Shown: positions 33,154-42,911 of the stretch, piece by piece
How positions within the stretch are numbered: position 1 is the stretch's first letter
How the letters are laid out: every line of letters begins with the position of its first letter
Source of the DNA: CAVTWS01 sp963738445
GTDB lineage: Bacteria > Actinomycetota > Acidimicrobiia > Acidimicrobiales > SHLQ01
Assembly (NCBI GenBank): GCA_963738445.1
Contig: CAVTWS010000004.1
Coordinates: 310,001-374,000 of the forward strand
Direction of reading: 5' to 3'
Length of the DNA: 64,000 nt
The notes under the pieces: model-generated
Database searches by the model: none
What the model was told of the DNA's origin: nothing
The model's input: only the letters and a program-made list of their open reading frames with translations
Position numbers and translations under genes: made by a program

Positions 33154-34563
33154 TCAGCCGACGGCTCGTACCGCCGCCTCGACCGCTGTCCCGTCGAACA
33201 CCGTCGGACCCCACAGGCGTGCGGCGTTGGCGAACGTGAAATCGCGAAAGTCGGCCTCGGTCAGGCGCTCGCCCTCGACGAGCTCCCATGCTTCGGGGAG
33301 GACCTCGAGGAAGTCCGGCACGTCCCAGTGGCCGATGTCGCTGGCGAAGATGGCGCCGAGCCGCGCCCCTTCGGGGACGATGTCACGATCGAAGGCCAGG
33401 GCGTTCATCGGATCGTCGGCCTCGCACCCGAAGAAGAGGTGATGCTCGAACAGCTCGACGATGTCGGCCACACTCGTCAGCCCACTGTCGGCGAACTCGT
33501 CGATCACCGAGCGGTCCTCGTCGGGGTCGCTCAACATGAACAGGGCTTCGTCGAGGCGATCGAGCCGGTCCACCACCCCGGCCGAGCCGTACTGTTGAAC
33601 CAGCTCGACCATGCGGTCCCGATCCAGGGCCGCAGGGTCGTAGTGACCGATGGCGTCGCGGTTGCGCTTCTCGAAGTGGCCGATCAGGTCGCCGAGAAGG
33701 TTGGCGGCCCAGGCCACGCCACCCTCCAAGAACGCGAACTTCACGGACGGGTTGCGCAGCACGCCACCCCCCAGGACGAGTGACCGGCAGGCGGCCTCGC
33801 CGGCGGCGGCGAAGTTGCCGATGTGGTTGTACACGTAGCTCGTCCTCGAGGCCCGGGTGCCCCAACCCTGCCCGCCGGCGTGGAAGGTCGGTGAGACTCC
33901 GAGCTCGGCGCAGCGCCTCCACACGATGTCGTAGTCGTGCTCGCTGTCGTGGCCGACGGCGTCGATGTACCGAGCGGCGCGGTGCTCCTCGAGGCCCGGG
34001 ATCGGGCGCGGGATGACCCCGGCCATCATCACGACTGGGAGCCCCAACTCGACCACGGCGTGGTTGAGCTCGGCGACGGCTTCCTCTGGCGTGTACATGG
34101 GGATCGACGCCACGGGGACGAGGCGATCCCGGTACGGCGCGTACACCTCGGCCACGTAGCGGTTGAAGGCGCGGGCCATGGCGATGCGCAACTCGTCATC
34201 GGGGGTGGCGGTGACTGTCAGCCCATAGGTGGGGTAGAGGAGCGCGACGTCCACGCCCATCTCGTCGAGGCGTTCGTACATCAGCCGCGGGAGGAGGGCG
34301 GTCGCCCGGTCGAGCGTGTTGGCGCTGGGTAGTCCCCACCACGCCATCCGGGACACCCCGGCGGCGCGGCGTTGCTCCGTCGGCACGGACCGCATGAGTC
34401 GGGAACCTTGCGTGACTCGGTCGAACCGCTCGGCGACATCCGCGCCGGCCTCCTCGGCGATGAAGTCGCGAACGAGGGGCAAGAACTCGATGAGGTGGCC
34501 GTCGCCGTCGATCACCGGGTGGTCGAGGCGAGCCCGGACCTCAGCAGCGCTCGGTCCGGACAT
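33154..34563 (-). CDS. Amidohydrolase-2 family protein (469 aa)
   Basis: Large amidohydrolase of the PF04909 type. The N-terminal strand is VIDGDGHLIEFLP, the middle carries SPTFHAGGQGW with a ligand-type histidine, and the late aspartate is in IFASDIGHWDVPD. About 100 residues longer than its relatives here because of a helical insertion around residues 300-390 (YGSAGVVDRLDRLDEALFM). The ATG at 34563 overlaps the thiolase stop (TGATG), so it is translated after the thiolase. This pairing suggests a CoA-linked degradation route, with the amidohydrolase opening or decarboxylating an intermediate. The substrate is unknown. Confidence 0.85.
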   Translation of the reverse strand: MSGPSAAEVRARLDHPVIDGDGHLIEFLPLVRDFIAEEAGADVAERFDRVTQGSRLMRSVPTEQRRAAGVSRMAWWGLPSANTLDRATALLPRLMYERLDEMGVDVALLYPTYGLTVTATPDDELRIAMARAFNRYVAEVYAPYRDRLVPVASIPMYTPEEAVAELNHAVVELGLPVVMMAGVIPRPIPGLEEHRAARYIDAVGHDSEHDYDIVWRRCAELGVSPTFHAGGQGWGTRASRTSYVYNHIGNFAAAGEAACRSLVLGGGVLRNPSVKFAFLEGGVAWAANLLGDLIGHFEKRNRDAIGHYDPAALDRDRMVELVQQYGSAGVVDRLDRLDEALFMLSDPDEDRSVIDEFADSGLTSVADIVELFEHHLFFGCEADDPMNALAFDRDIVPEGARLGAIFASDIGHWDVPDFLEVLPEAWELVEGERLTEADFRDFTFANAARLWGPTVFDGTAVEAAVRAVG

Positions 34564-35748
34564 CACACCACCCGGATGACCATGGCTTCGCCCTGGCCCC
34601 CGCCGCCGCACAAGGTGGCGACGCCGAGTCCACCGCCGCGGCGGCGCAGCTCGTGGGCGAGCGCGAGCACGATGCGGCACCCGGACGCGCCGACGGGATG
34701 GCCGAGGGCGATGGCCCCGCCGTTGACGTTCACGATCTCGTCGGAGATGCCGAGCTCGGCCATCGAGGCGATGGCCACGGCGGCGAACGCCTCGTTGATC
34801 TCCCAGAGATCGACATCGGCCGGCGTGAGCCCGACCTTGGCGAGCGCCTTGAGGGCGGCCTGCGACGGCTGGTGGAGCAGCGAGGTGCCGGGCCCGGCGA
34901 CCTGACCGCTGGCCACGACCTCGCAGAACGGTTCCACCCCGAGAGCCTCGGCACGGGCCCGAGTGGTGACCACCGCGGCGGCGGCACCGTCGCTGATCTG
35001 CGACGCGTTGCCGGCGGTCACGTTGCCGCCCGGAGCGAAGGCGGCGGCGAGCCGACCGAGCGACTCGACGGAGGTGTCGGGCCGGATGCCTTCGTCGGCG
35101 CCGATCACGAAGGGATCGCCCTTGCGCTGGGGGATCGTGACCGGGGTGAGCTCGATGTCGGTCAGCCCGTCCTTGGCCGCCTTGGCGGCTCGCTCGTGGG
35201 ACAGCGCCGAGAAGGTGTCCATGGCGTCGCGACTGATGGACAGGGCGGCCGCGTCGCGCTCGGTCGAGGCGCCCATGGCGCAGTGGTCGATCGTGCACTG
35301 CAGGCCGTCGTGGAGCATGGAGTCGTGCAACGTGCCGTCGCCGTACCGATACCCGGCGCGGGCATTGGTGAGCAGGTACGGGCGCGTTGGTCATCGACTC
35401 CATTCCGCCCGCGACGACGATGCTCGGCGTCGGCGGCGTCGATCATGCGCTCGGCGAGGTAGATGGCGTTGATGCCGGACAGGCACGCCTTGTTGACCAG
35501 CGACGACGGCGTGGTCATCGGCAGGCCACCGTTGATGGCGGCCCGGCGGGCCGGGACCTGGCCGGTGCCGGCGGAGATGACCTGACCGATGAACGCGTAG
35601 TCGACCTGGTCGCCGCTGATGCCGGCCCGCTCGACGGCGGCTGCGATGGCTATGCCGCCCAGGTCGGTGCAGGACATGCTGGCCAATCCCCCGGCGAGCT
35701 TCCCGATCGGGTGTTCGCGGCTCCGGCGAGGATCACGGTGTCGGACAT
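34563..35748 (-). pseudogene. Acetyl-CoA acetyltransferase (thiolase), three frame breaks
   Basis: A complete thiolase in pieces. It starts MSDTVILAGAA at 35748; a break near 35710 (probably one C missing) restores PIGKLAGGLASM; LVNKACLSGINA carries the nucleophilic cysteine. A break near 35426 (one extra base) restores SIVVAGGMESMTNAP, and another near 35382 (one extra C) restores YLLTNARAGYRYGDGT. The rest is uninterrupted, with NVNGGAIALGHPVGASG and the second-cysteine region LCGGGGQG. Total length 1186 bp is 395 codons plus 1, exactly as expected for one deletion and two insertions. Catalytic residues are all present, so sequence error is the simplest explanation. Confidence 0.87.
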
Positions 35749-35801
35749 GGGGGCGGCCTCCGGGTTGACGATCGTGCCGCCACGGTACCCCCACACCCGA
35801 A

Positions 35802-35848
35802 CTGGGAGACCAACCGGTCGCGCCCTGGGCGACGGTCTGGTCTCCCAG
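35802..35848. repeat. Near-palindromic element, third copy
   Basis: A 47-bp imperfect palindrome starting CTGGGAGACCAACCGGTCGC and ending TCTGGTCTCCCAG. It is the same element as at 1631-1717, here in the gap between the divergent thiolase and sulfotransferase genes. The outer 9-11 bp of each arm are identical in both loci. Confidence 0.75.
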
Positions 35849-35986
35849 TACGGGGAGGCGGTCGGAGCGGCAGTTCGGAGCGGCGGTCCGGATCGGTGCG
35901 CGAGACTGCCGGCGTGAGCGAACGAGTGCCTTCTGTCCAGATCGATCTGAGCCACCCGACCTTCCCGCCCGAGGTCGTCGAGATCC

Positions 35987-37209
35987 GTGTCGCAGATGGC
36001 CGCCATGGCCCCCGCCATCCGGTTCGATCTCGACGTCATGAAGGCGCAGGCGGTCGAGGCGGCCGACGGTCTCGACGACTTCGGCGACCACCTGTTCGAG
36101 GAGGCCGTACCGCGTGCTGCTCCAGGCGTTCGATCACGATGCCGGGCTCAGCGACAACGGTCGGGTTCAGTGCTACCTCATGCTCGTCGGCTGCCTTCGG
36201 AACCGGCTCCTTATCAACGATCTGCTGGCGCGGCACCCGGAGATCCACGAGCAGGAGATCGCCCGGCCGATCATCATCTGCGGTCTCCCCCGTACCGGGT
36301 ACCACGCATCTCCACAACCTGATGTCGGCCGACCCGAACCTGCGCACGATGCCCTACTGGGAGGGCCTGGAACCGGTGGCTCCCCGGCACGAGCAGGGCC
36401 AGACGTTCGACATCGATCCCCGGTGGACGCGCTGCGATCAGGCGCTCACCTTTCTCAACACCGCGCTGCCGTACTTCAAGCGCATGCACGACATGTACCC
36501 CGACCACGTGCACGAGGAGATCCAGCTCCTCGCCGTGTCGGGTTCGACCCAACTGTTCGAGACCATGGCGATCGTTCCCGAGTGGCGCGACTGGTACCTG
36601 AGCACGGACCAGACGCCGTTCTACGAGGACACCAGGACGATCCTCAAGGTGATGCAATGGCAGAGGGATCCGGGAGCGGGGGTGCGCCCGCCGGGTCAGC
36701 CGCAACGATGGGTCCTCAAGTCACCGCAGCACCTCGAGTGCTACCAGGCGTTGATGAACGTGTTCCCCGATGCCACGTTCGTGATCCCCCACCGCGATCC
36801 CGTCTCGGTGACGGCGTCGTTCTGCACGATGGGGACCTACGGGCATTGGCAGAGCCGCGAGCCCGTCGATCCGGCCGACAGCGGGGGCTACTGGGCCGAC
36901 CGCATCGAGCGCATGTTGACGGCGGGGGTGAGGGATCGGCACGTCCTGCCGGCTGAGCAGTCGATCGACGTGCGGTTCGACGAGTTCATGGCCGACGACG
37001 TCGCCATGGTCGAGCGGATCTACCGGCTCGCCGACCAGCCGTTCACGGACGACACCCGAGCGGCCATGGACGCCTTCATGGTGGAGCACCCTCGGGGCAA
37101 ACACGGCGGGGTGGTCTACGACCTGGCCGACTTCGACCTCGACGCCGACGAGCGGTACGAGGCCCTGAGCTTCTACATCGACCGATTCGGCATCACCGTC
37201 GAACGCTGA
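35987..37209 (+). pseudogene. Sulfotransferase-family protein, two frame breaks
   Basis: A PAPS-dependent sulfotransferase-type gene. The N-terminal part GLDDFGDHLFEE is in one frame; a break near 36103 leads to YRVLLQAFDHDAGLSDNG and IARPIIICGLPRTG; a second break near 36298 (one extra G) gives TTHLHNLMSADPNLRTMPYW. GLPRTGTTHLHN is the 5'-phosphosulfate-binding loop. The remainder is in frame, with QRWVLKSPQHLECYQALM and FVIPHRDPVSVTASF. The exact start is uncertain (GTG 35987 or ATG 35996/36005). Both breaks are single bases, and no motif is lost. Sequence error is likely. Confidence 0.78.
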
Positions 37210-37231
37210 TCGGCCCGCGAGTTGGAGGATA

Positions 37232-37256
37232 GGTACTGGGAATCGACTGGTACTGG
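37232..37256 (+). promoter_or_regulatory. Direct repeats upstream of VapB-like gene
   Basis: GGTACTGG occurs at 37232-37239 and 37249-37256, 17 bp apart, about 30 bp before the antitoxin ATG. Evenly spaced half-sites on one DNA face are usual for autoregulated toxin-antitoxin promoters. Confidence 0.4.
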
Positions 37257-37286
37257 CTTCCCTTCGGAGGTGTTACGGTGCTCCCT

Positions 37287-37523
37287 ATGGAGAGCACCGT
37301 TGATCGCGTCGGGCGAATCGTCATTCCCAAGGCGCTGCGGGACAAGCTGGGTCTGAACGCGGGCGATGTCGTCGAGGTGACGGAGTACGGAGCGGGACTT
37401 CACGTGTCCCGGCAGGGCCGCACCGCGAAACTCGAGCGTCGCGCCGGCCGCCTGGTCGCGGTGTCGGCCACGAAAGTGTCCGACGACGATGTCCTGTCAT
37501 TGCTCGACTCGGGTCGCAGGTGA
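37287..37523 (+). CDS. AbrB/SpoVT-type antitoxin (VapB-like)
   Basis: 78 aa from ATG 37287. The swapped-hairpin DNA-binding fold is clear in STVDRVGRIVIPKALRDKLGLNAGDVVEV. The C-terminal half, rich in basic and polar residues (RAGRLVAVSATKVSDDDVLSLL), binds the toxin. It overlaps the PIN toxin start (GTGA). GTG 37278 gives a slightly longer version, but GGAGGTG sits nearer ATG 37287. Promoter-proximal direct repeats upstream suggest self-repression. Confidence 0.88.
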   Translation: MESTVDRVGRIVIPKALRDKLGLNAGDVVEVTEYGAGLHVSRQGRTAKLERRAGRLVAVSATKVSDDDVLSLLDSGRR

Positions 37524-37933
37524 GCGGACCGAATCTGGTCGACACGAGTGCGGCGGTCCCGTTGCTGGTGGCGTCGCACGACCACCATGACGAGGTCTCG
37601 ACCCGTCTCGGGAGTCGTCGGGTTCAGATCGTCGGCCACGCGGCCTTCGAAACGTTCTCCGTCCTCACCAGGCTCCCGGGCGACGCACGGTTGACCGCTG
37701 ACGATGCCCACGTGCTCATCCGAGACAACTTCGGAGACCCGCTGCACCCCGTCCGCGACACCGCCACCATGCTGAGCGACCTCGTTCGGGCTGGGGTGAC
37801 CGGTGGGGCGGTCTATGACGGCCTCGTCGCTCTGTCGGCGTCCGACCATGTCGGGGCAACGCTGTACTCCCGCGACCTGCGCGCCGCCGCCACCTACGCC
37901 CGGATCGGCGTGCGTTTCGAACTGTTGGACTGA
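37520..37933 (+). CDS. PIN-domain toxin (VapC-type)
   Basis: 137 aa. The PIN acidic site is seen as LVDTSAAVPLLV, then AAFETFSVLTRL, VYDGLVALSA and a final TLYSRDLRAA. It is the ribonuclease half of a VapBC module; GTG start overlaps the antitoxin stop. Compared with the pair at 26705-27363, the antitoxin family differs (AbrB-type instead of Phd-type), so cross-regulation is not expected. No sign of inactivation is visible. Confidence 0.9.
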   Translation: MSGPNLVDTSAAVPLLVASHDHHDEVSTRLGSRRVQIVGHAAFETFSVLTRLPGDARLTADDAHVLIRDNFGDPLHPVRDTATMLSDLVRAGVTGGAVYDGLVALSASDHVGATLYSRDLRAAATYARIGVRFELLD

Positions 37934-37955
37934 CGGCAACGGGGCGTCGGGTCGC

Positions 37956-38435
37956 TCAATCGACGAGCACGTTGGGGCGGGGGAGGCCCAGCTCCTCGCA
38001 TTTCATGAAGTAGGCGGCCAGCGTGCGGGGGCCGTCGGCCACGCTCTCGACGTTGCCGTCGGCGTCGAGGTTGAGGTTTACGCCGTACATGTGGAACCAC
38101 ACGTCGGTCGGCTCGGTGTTGTCCGCGGGCACGGTGAGGGTGTGGGTGGAGTAGGCGGGTTCGTAGAGGAACGACCCGGCCCGGTTCACGTAGTCGTACT
38201 CGGCGTACTTCCAGGCCCCGGCCAGCGTGTAGCCGAACACCGGGCCGGTGTGGCGGTGCGTCTGCACGACCACGCCGGGCTGGAACCGGTTGCGCACGAT
38301 CCACAGGCCCTCGCCGACGCGGACCTGGACGACCTTGAGCTCCACCCCGCCGCCGAAGTCGACGAATGGGCACTCGTCGTGCCCGATGTGCGCGGCCTCG
38401 GCCGCCTTGGACGTGAGGTCATCGAGGATCGACAT
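37956..38435 (-). CDS. Cupin-domain dioxygenase-like protein
   Basis: 159 aa, a single cupin resembling 2,4'-dihydroxyacetophenone dioxygenase. VVVQTHRHTGPVFGYTLAGAWKYAEYDYV holds the first motif with two histidines and a glutamate; SFLYEPAYSTHTLTV is the second with a histidine. These would bind Fe(II). CCAGGAG lies 7 bp before the ATG at 38435. The family cleaves C-C bonds of hydroxy-aryl ketones or related molecules; here the substrate is unknown. It stands convergent to the VapC gene with a 22-bp gap. Confidence 0.85.
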   Translation of the reverse strand: MSILDDLTSKAAEAAHIGHDECPFVDFGGGVELKVVQVRVGEGLWIVRNRFQPGVVVQTHRHTGPVFGYTLAGAWKYAEYDYVNRAGSFLYEPAYSTHTLTVPADNTEPTDVWFHMYGVNLNLDADGNVESVADGPRTLAAYFMKCEELGLPRPNVLVD

Positions 38436-38539
38436 GTCGGAGTCTCCTGGGGATCGAACGGTACCGACAGTCTGGCCCCCGGCCCGCAACCCTGGCGAAT
38501 GTGTCCCCTGGCGAATGGCCAGGGTCTACCGATCCTCGG

Positions 38540-39331
38540 TCACGAGAGGACGAGTGCGACCCAGCCGTCGTCGTCGATGCGCCGGTGGAGGGTCCGCTCG
38601 GCATGACGACCGAGCACCCGATCGACCTGGCCGGCAAGGAAACCGCTGAGGACGATCGTGCCCGCTCCCGCCAGGCGTTCGACGTCGGGGGCGAGGTGTT
38701 CCTGGACGTCGACCGTGACGTTGACCAGGACGACGTCGAACGGACCGCGGAGGGCACCGATGTCGGGCGAGATGCCGTCGAGGCTGACTCCGTTCAGCTC
38801 GGCGTTGGCCTGGGTCGCCCGCCGGGCTTCGGCATCGATGTCGGCCGCAGTGACCCGGGCGCCGAGCCGCGCCGCGGCGATCGACAGGACGCCCGAGCCC
38901 GAGCCGAGGTCGAGCACGGAGTGGCCCGGTCTGACGACCGTCGGGAGCTGTTCGAGGACGAGCCGGGTCGTGGGGTGCCCGCCGTGCCCGAAGGACTCTC
39001 CCGGATCGATGACGATGACGAGTTCGCCGGGACCGGCATCGATCCACGGTGGAGTCACCGTGAACGGCCCCGCCTGGACCACGCCAGCGTGTTCGGCCCA
39101 TGTGGCTGCCCAGTCGAACGGTTCGAGCTCCTCGACGGTGAATCCGAGCCGCTCCAGTTCCGCACGAGGTGGAGGGCCGTCGAACCCGGCGGTGAGCTCC
39201 ACCCCTGAGCCCGTCTCGACTTCGGCTACCCCGGTCGTCCCGAGCTGCCACAGGAGATCGGTGACGACCTCGGCGTCACCGGCCGGGACGAGCAGCCGCA
39301 CCACCGTCGGGGGCCGGGGTTCGACGTTCAC
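38540..39331 (-). CDS. prmA: Ribosomal protein L11 methyltransferase (PrmA)
   Basis: 263 aa. An N-terminal substrate domain is followed by the SAM-binding Rossmann domain with VLDLGSGSGVLSIAAARLGA, the PrmA-typical GHGGHPTTRLVLEQL loop just before it, and DVVLVNVTVDVQEHLAP in place of the usual NIL/NPP motif. The lack of a classical NP(P/L) tetrad is a mild oddity. The reaction methylates ribosomal protein L11. The GTG start overlaps the amidohydrolase stop (GTGA), which couples it to the gene at 39328-40227. Confidence 0.85.
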   Translation of the reverse strand: MNVEPRPPTVVRLLVPAGDAEVVTDLLWQLGTTGVAEVETGSGVELTAGFDGPPPRAELERLGFTVEELEPFDWAATWAEHAGVVQAGPFTVTPPWIDAGPGELVIVIDPGESFGHGGHPTTRLVLEQLPTVVRPGHSVLDLGSGSGVLSIAAARLGARVTAADIDAEARRATQANAELNGVSLDGISPDIGALRGPFDVVLVNVTVDVQEHLAPDVERLAGAGTIVLSGFLAGQVDRVLGRHAERTLHRRIDDDGWVALVLS

Positions 39332-40227
39332 CCCTCGATCTTGAGGACCCGGGCCGCGTTCTCGCGGAGGAACTTGGGCCAGACCTCGTCCTTGAACCCG
39401 ACGTTGGGCATGTCGCCCATGATGCGGTCGAGGGAGAGGCCCATGGGGAAGTAGCCGGCGTAGATGATCTTGTCGGCGCCGCGGGTGTTGGCGTAGTCGA
39501 TGATGGCCTTGGGGTAGTGCTTGGGGGCGAACGCCGAGGTGGAGTAGTAGAGGTTGGGCCACTTGAGCATGAGTTTGACGGCGAGGGCTTCCCAGGGTTC
39601 GCAGCCGTGGCGGGTGACGAAGACGAGCTCGGGGAAGTCGTACATCACCCGGTCGATGCGCTCGACGTGCTGGGCGGCGAAGGGCACCCGGGGACCGGGG
39701 ATGCCGGCGCAGCAGAACATCGGGATGTCGAGCTCCACGCAGGTCGCGTAGATGGCGTACATCTTCGGATCGTCGATCGGGACCTGCGGATCACGGCCGG
39801 ACGGGAAGTGGCTCACGGCGTGGATGAGGCCGTCGGCGTGGAGGTCCCTGATGGTGCGGATGGAGCCCATGACGTCGTTCGGGTCGGGTTCGTGGCAGCC
39901 CCGGAAGCGGTCGGGGTGGGAGCGGATGGCGTCGACGGCCGCGCTGCGGCCGGGACCGACCCCGATGAGGGAGATCTCGACGCCCCACTTGTCCATGAAG
40001 GGAAGCAGGAGCGGCGCACCCTCGGGCAGCTCCTCGTCGGCCTCCTCGGCGGCACGGGCCTGATCGCTCCAGGGCACGTCCTTGAACATGTACTGGGCGG
40101 GGAAGTTCATCTTCGCCGAATCGGCATCGCGGATGCCGGTGAGGTTCTCGTAGTTCAGCTTGGCCTGCGCGCCGGCCCGCGTGCCCATCATCGTGTCGAT
40201 GATCCCGACACCCCACTGATTGCCCAC
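39328..40227 (-). CDS. Amidohydrolase-2-like protein (paralog of 28317-29180)
   Basis: 299 aa from GTG 40227, which has AGGAGGT 5 bp upstream, the best ribosome-binding site of the window. The sequence parallels 28317-29180 (for example FPSGRDP, AGIPGPRVPFAAQH, VFVTRHGCEPW, YAGYFPMGLSLDRI). The metal motif DxHxH is replaced by IDTMMG and the late aspartate by AGYFPMG. The two paralogs therefore define a subgroup of the fold with an altered active site. Its stop overlaps the PrmA start. The long open frame to 41367 is antisense. Confidence 0.82.
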   Translation of the reverse strand: MGNQWGVGIIDTMMGTRAGAQAKLNYENLTGIRDADSAKMNFPAQYMFKDVPWSDQARAAEEADEELPEGAPLLLPFMDKWGVEISLIGVGPGRSAAVDAIRSHPDRFRGCHEPDPNDVMGSIRTIRDLHADGLIHAVSHFPSGRDPQVPIDDPKMYAIYATCVELDIPMFCCAGIPGPRVPFAAQHVERIDRVMYDFPELVFVTRHGCEPWEALAVKLMLKWPNLYYSTSAFAPKHYPKAIIDYANTRGADKIIYAGYFPMGLSLDRIMGDMPNVGFKDEVWPKFLRENAARVLKIEG

Positions 40228-40299
40228 GGTCGACCTCCTCACTGGCTGACCGTTCGAGCGGACTGGCTCGAACCGCGCCCAGGAGGGTAGACCGAGTCG

Positions 40300-41160
40300 A
40301 TGGAGACACCGGTAGTCCGCTCCTACGACGGTCACGGCATCACCGTCGCGGCCGACCATCGGGGCGACCACGCGCACCCGCCCGTGGTGTTCCTGCACGG
40401 TGGGGGCCAGACCCGCCACTCGTGGGCAGGCTCTGCGTCGGCCTTGGCGACGCGCGGTTGGCATGCGGTGACGCTGGACCTCCGTGGCCACGGCGAGACG
40501 GATTGGGCTCCCGACGCCGACTACCGCCTGTCGAGTTTCGCCGCCGATGTGCGCCAGGTGATCGCGGCCCTGGAGGCACCGCCCGTCGTGGTCGGAGCGT
40601 CGCTCGGAGGGATGACCGCCATCTACCTGGCCGGCTTGTTGGCGCCGGGCTCGTGCCGGGCCGTGGTGCTCGTCGACGTGATCCCCGAGCTGCATCAACC
40701 GGGCACCGACCGTATCCGCGACTTCATGGTCTCGAACATGGACGACGGGTTCGCCAGCCTCGACGAGGTGGCCGACGTCGTGGCCGGCTACAACCCGCAC
40801 CGGCCTCGCTCGTCGGACACCGAGGGCCTCAAGAAGAACCTGCGCCTCCGCGACGGCCGCTGGTACTGGCACTGGGATCCGGCGTTCATGAACCGGGGCG
40901 GCGGCCAGGGCCTGTCGGAGATGCTCGACTTCGACCTCATGATGGGCGCCGTCCGGGCCATCGGCGTGCCGATGATGCTCGTGCGGGGCCGCATGAGCGA
41001 CGTGGTGAGCGAGGAAGGGGTCGCCCGATTTCTGGCCGAGTTCCCCCACGTCGAGTTCGTCGACGTGTCCGACGCCGGGCACATGGTCGCCGGCGATCGC
41101 AACGACGTGTTCACCGAGGCCGTGGTCTCGTTCCTGGAGAGGTTGGAGCATGAGTCCTGA
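40300..41160 (+). CDS. Alpha/beta-hydrolase
   Basis: 286 aa. The nucleophile elbow is VGASLGGM, the oxyanion loop HGGGQTRHSW, and the catalytic histidine is in DAGHMVAGD; the acid is the aspartate in the RGRMSDVV segment. These are features of esterase, epoxide hydrolase or haloperoxidase relatives; the serine nucleophile excludes a classical epoxide hydrolase. Its 3' end overlaps the next amidohydrolase by 11 bp (ATG 41150), so they are co-translated and could act in sequence on one substrate. Confidence 0.88.
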   Translation: METPVVRSYDGHGITVAADHRGDHAHPPVVFLHGGGQTRHSWAGSASALATRGWHAVTLDLRGHGETDWAPDADYRLSSFAADVRQVIAALEAPPVVVGASLGGMTAIYLAGLLAPGSCRAVVLVDVIPELHQPGTDRIRDFMVSNMDDGFASLDEVADVVAGYNPHRPRSSDTEGLKKNLRLRDGRWYWHWDPAFMNRGGGQGLSEMLDFDLMMGAVRAIGVPMMLVRGRMSDVVSEEGVARFLAEFPHVEFVDVSDAGHMVAGDRNDVFTEAVVSFLERLEHES

Positions 41161-42349
41161 GCTGATCATCGACGTCGACACCCACGTCACCGAGCCGCCC
41201 GACCTGTTCTCGGCTCGGGTGCCGGCGAAGTTCCGCGACCAGGTGCCTGAGGTGCGCCTCGACGAACGGGGCCGTGAACACTGGTTCCTCGGCGCCGAGT
41301 CGTTCTCGGCGGTGGGCATGACCGCGGTGGCCGGCTGGTCGGAGCCCTTTCCCAACGGCCCCGCCACGCTCGACGAATGTCACCCGGCCGCCCATGACTC
41401 GACGGCCCGGCTGGCCCTGATGGACGAGCAGGGCATCTGGGCCCAGGTCATGTACCCGAACGTGGCCGGCTTCGGTGCCCAACGGTTCCTGCGACTGGGC
41501 GACCCCGAGCTGATGTTGGCGTGCGTCCGGGCCTACAACGATTTCCAGACGGACTGGTCCTCGGTCGACGCGCGGCGCCTGTTGCCCGTCGCCTCGACGC
41601 CGTTCTGGGACATCGACGCCGCCGTGGCCGAGGTCGAACGATGCCGCGACCTCGGACACAAGGGCGTGCTGTTCACCGGCGAACCACAGCGGTTCGGGCT
41701 CCCGTATCTCGGCGACCACCACTGGGACCCGCTGTGGGAGGTGTGCCAGGAGGCTGCGCTGCCCATCAGCTTCCACATCGGTAGCGGCGACGCCAGCGCC
41801 GGGTTCACCCCGGAGCGCACCAAGGTGCACGGCGTGCCGGGCACCTACTGCTACGCCTCGGTGTCGATGTTCCTCACCAACGGCATGCAGATCACCGACC
41901 TGCTGCTGTCAGGCGTCCTGCCCCGGTTCCCGTCCCTCAAGTTCGTCTCGGTGGAGAGCGGCATCGGGTTCCTGCCGTTCGTGCTCGAAGCGTGCGACTA
42001 CTCGTTCCTCGAGGCGGGCGGGTTCGCCCAGGCCCCGAACTTCGACATGATGCCGAGTGAGTACTTCAAGCGTCAGGTCTATGGCTGCTTCTGGTTCGAG
42101 AAGACGGCGCCGCAGAAGCTGCTGGAGGAGATCGGCGTCGACAACGTGTTGTTCGAGACGGACTTCCCGCACCCGACCTGTCTGTACGGCGATGTCCGCG
42201 AGCGCGTCGAGGCCTCGATCGGTTCACTCGATCCGGTGACCCGGCGCAAGCTGCTCTGGGACAACGCCGCCGCGCTCTACCGGGTGGAGGGGCCGACGCC
42301 GGCCGAGGAGAAGGTGCTCGTGGACCGTCTCGTCGCGTCGGTGGCGTGA
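41150..42349 (+). CDS. Amidohydrolase-2 family (ACMSD-like) protein
   Basis: 399 aa. The N-terminal strand has IIDVDTHVTEPPDLFS, the mid-barrel histidine is in ISFHIGSGD, and the late aspartate is in FETDFPHPTC. It is close to the amidohydrolase at 14687-15925, sharing the EPPxL(F/W) and E(T)DxPH segments. The start overlaps the alpha/beta-hydrolase end. With the upstream hydrolase it may form a small degradation operon. Substrate unknown. Confidence 0.88.
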   Translation: MSPELIIDVDTHVTEPPDLFSARVPAKFRDQVPEVRLDERGREHWFLGAESFSAVGMTAVAGWSEPFPNGPATLDECHPAAHDSTARLALMDEQGIWAQVMYPNVAGFGAQRFLRLGDPELMLACVRAYNDFQTDWSSVDARRLLPVASTPFWDIDAAVAEVERCRDLGHKGVLFTGEPQRFGLPYLGDHHWDPLWEVCQEAALPISFHIGSGDASAGFTPERTKVHGVPGTYCYASVSMFLTNGMQITDLLLSGVLPRFPSLKFVSVESGIGFLPFVLEACDYSFLEAGGFAQAPNFDMMPSEYFKRQVYGCFWFEKTAPQKLLEEIGVDNVLFETDFPHPTCLYGDVRERVEASIGSLDPVTRRKLLWDNAAALYRVEGPTPAEEKVLVDRLVASVA

Positions 42350-42359
42350 CCGGCGCGAC

Positions 42360-42911
<552 letters not shown>

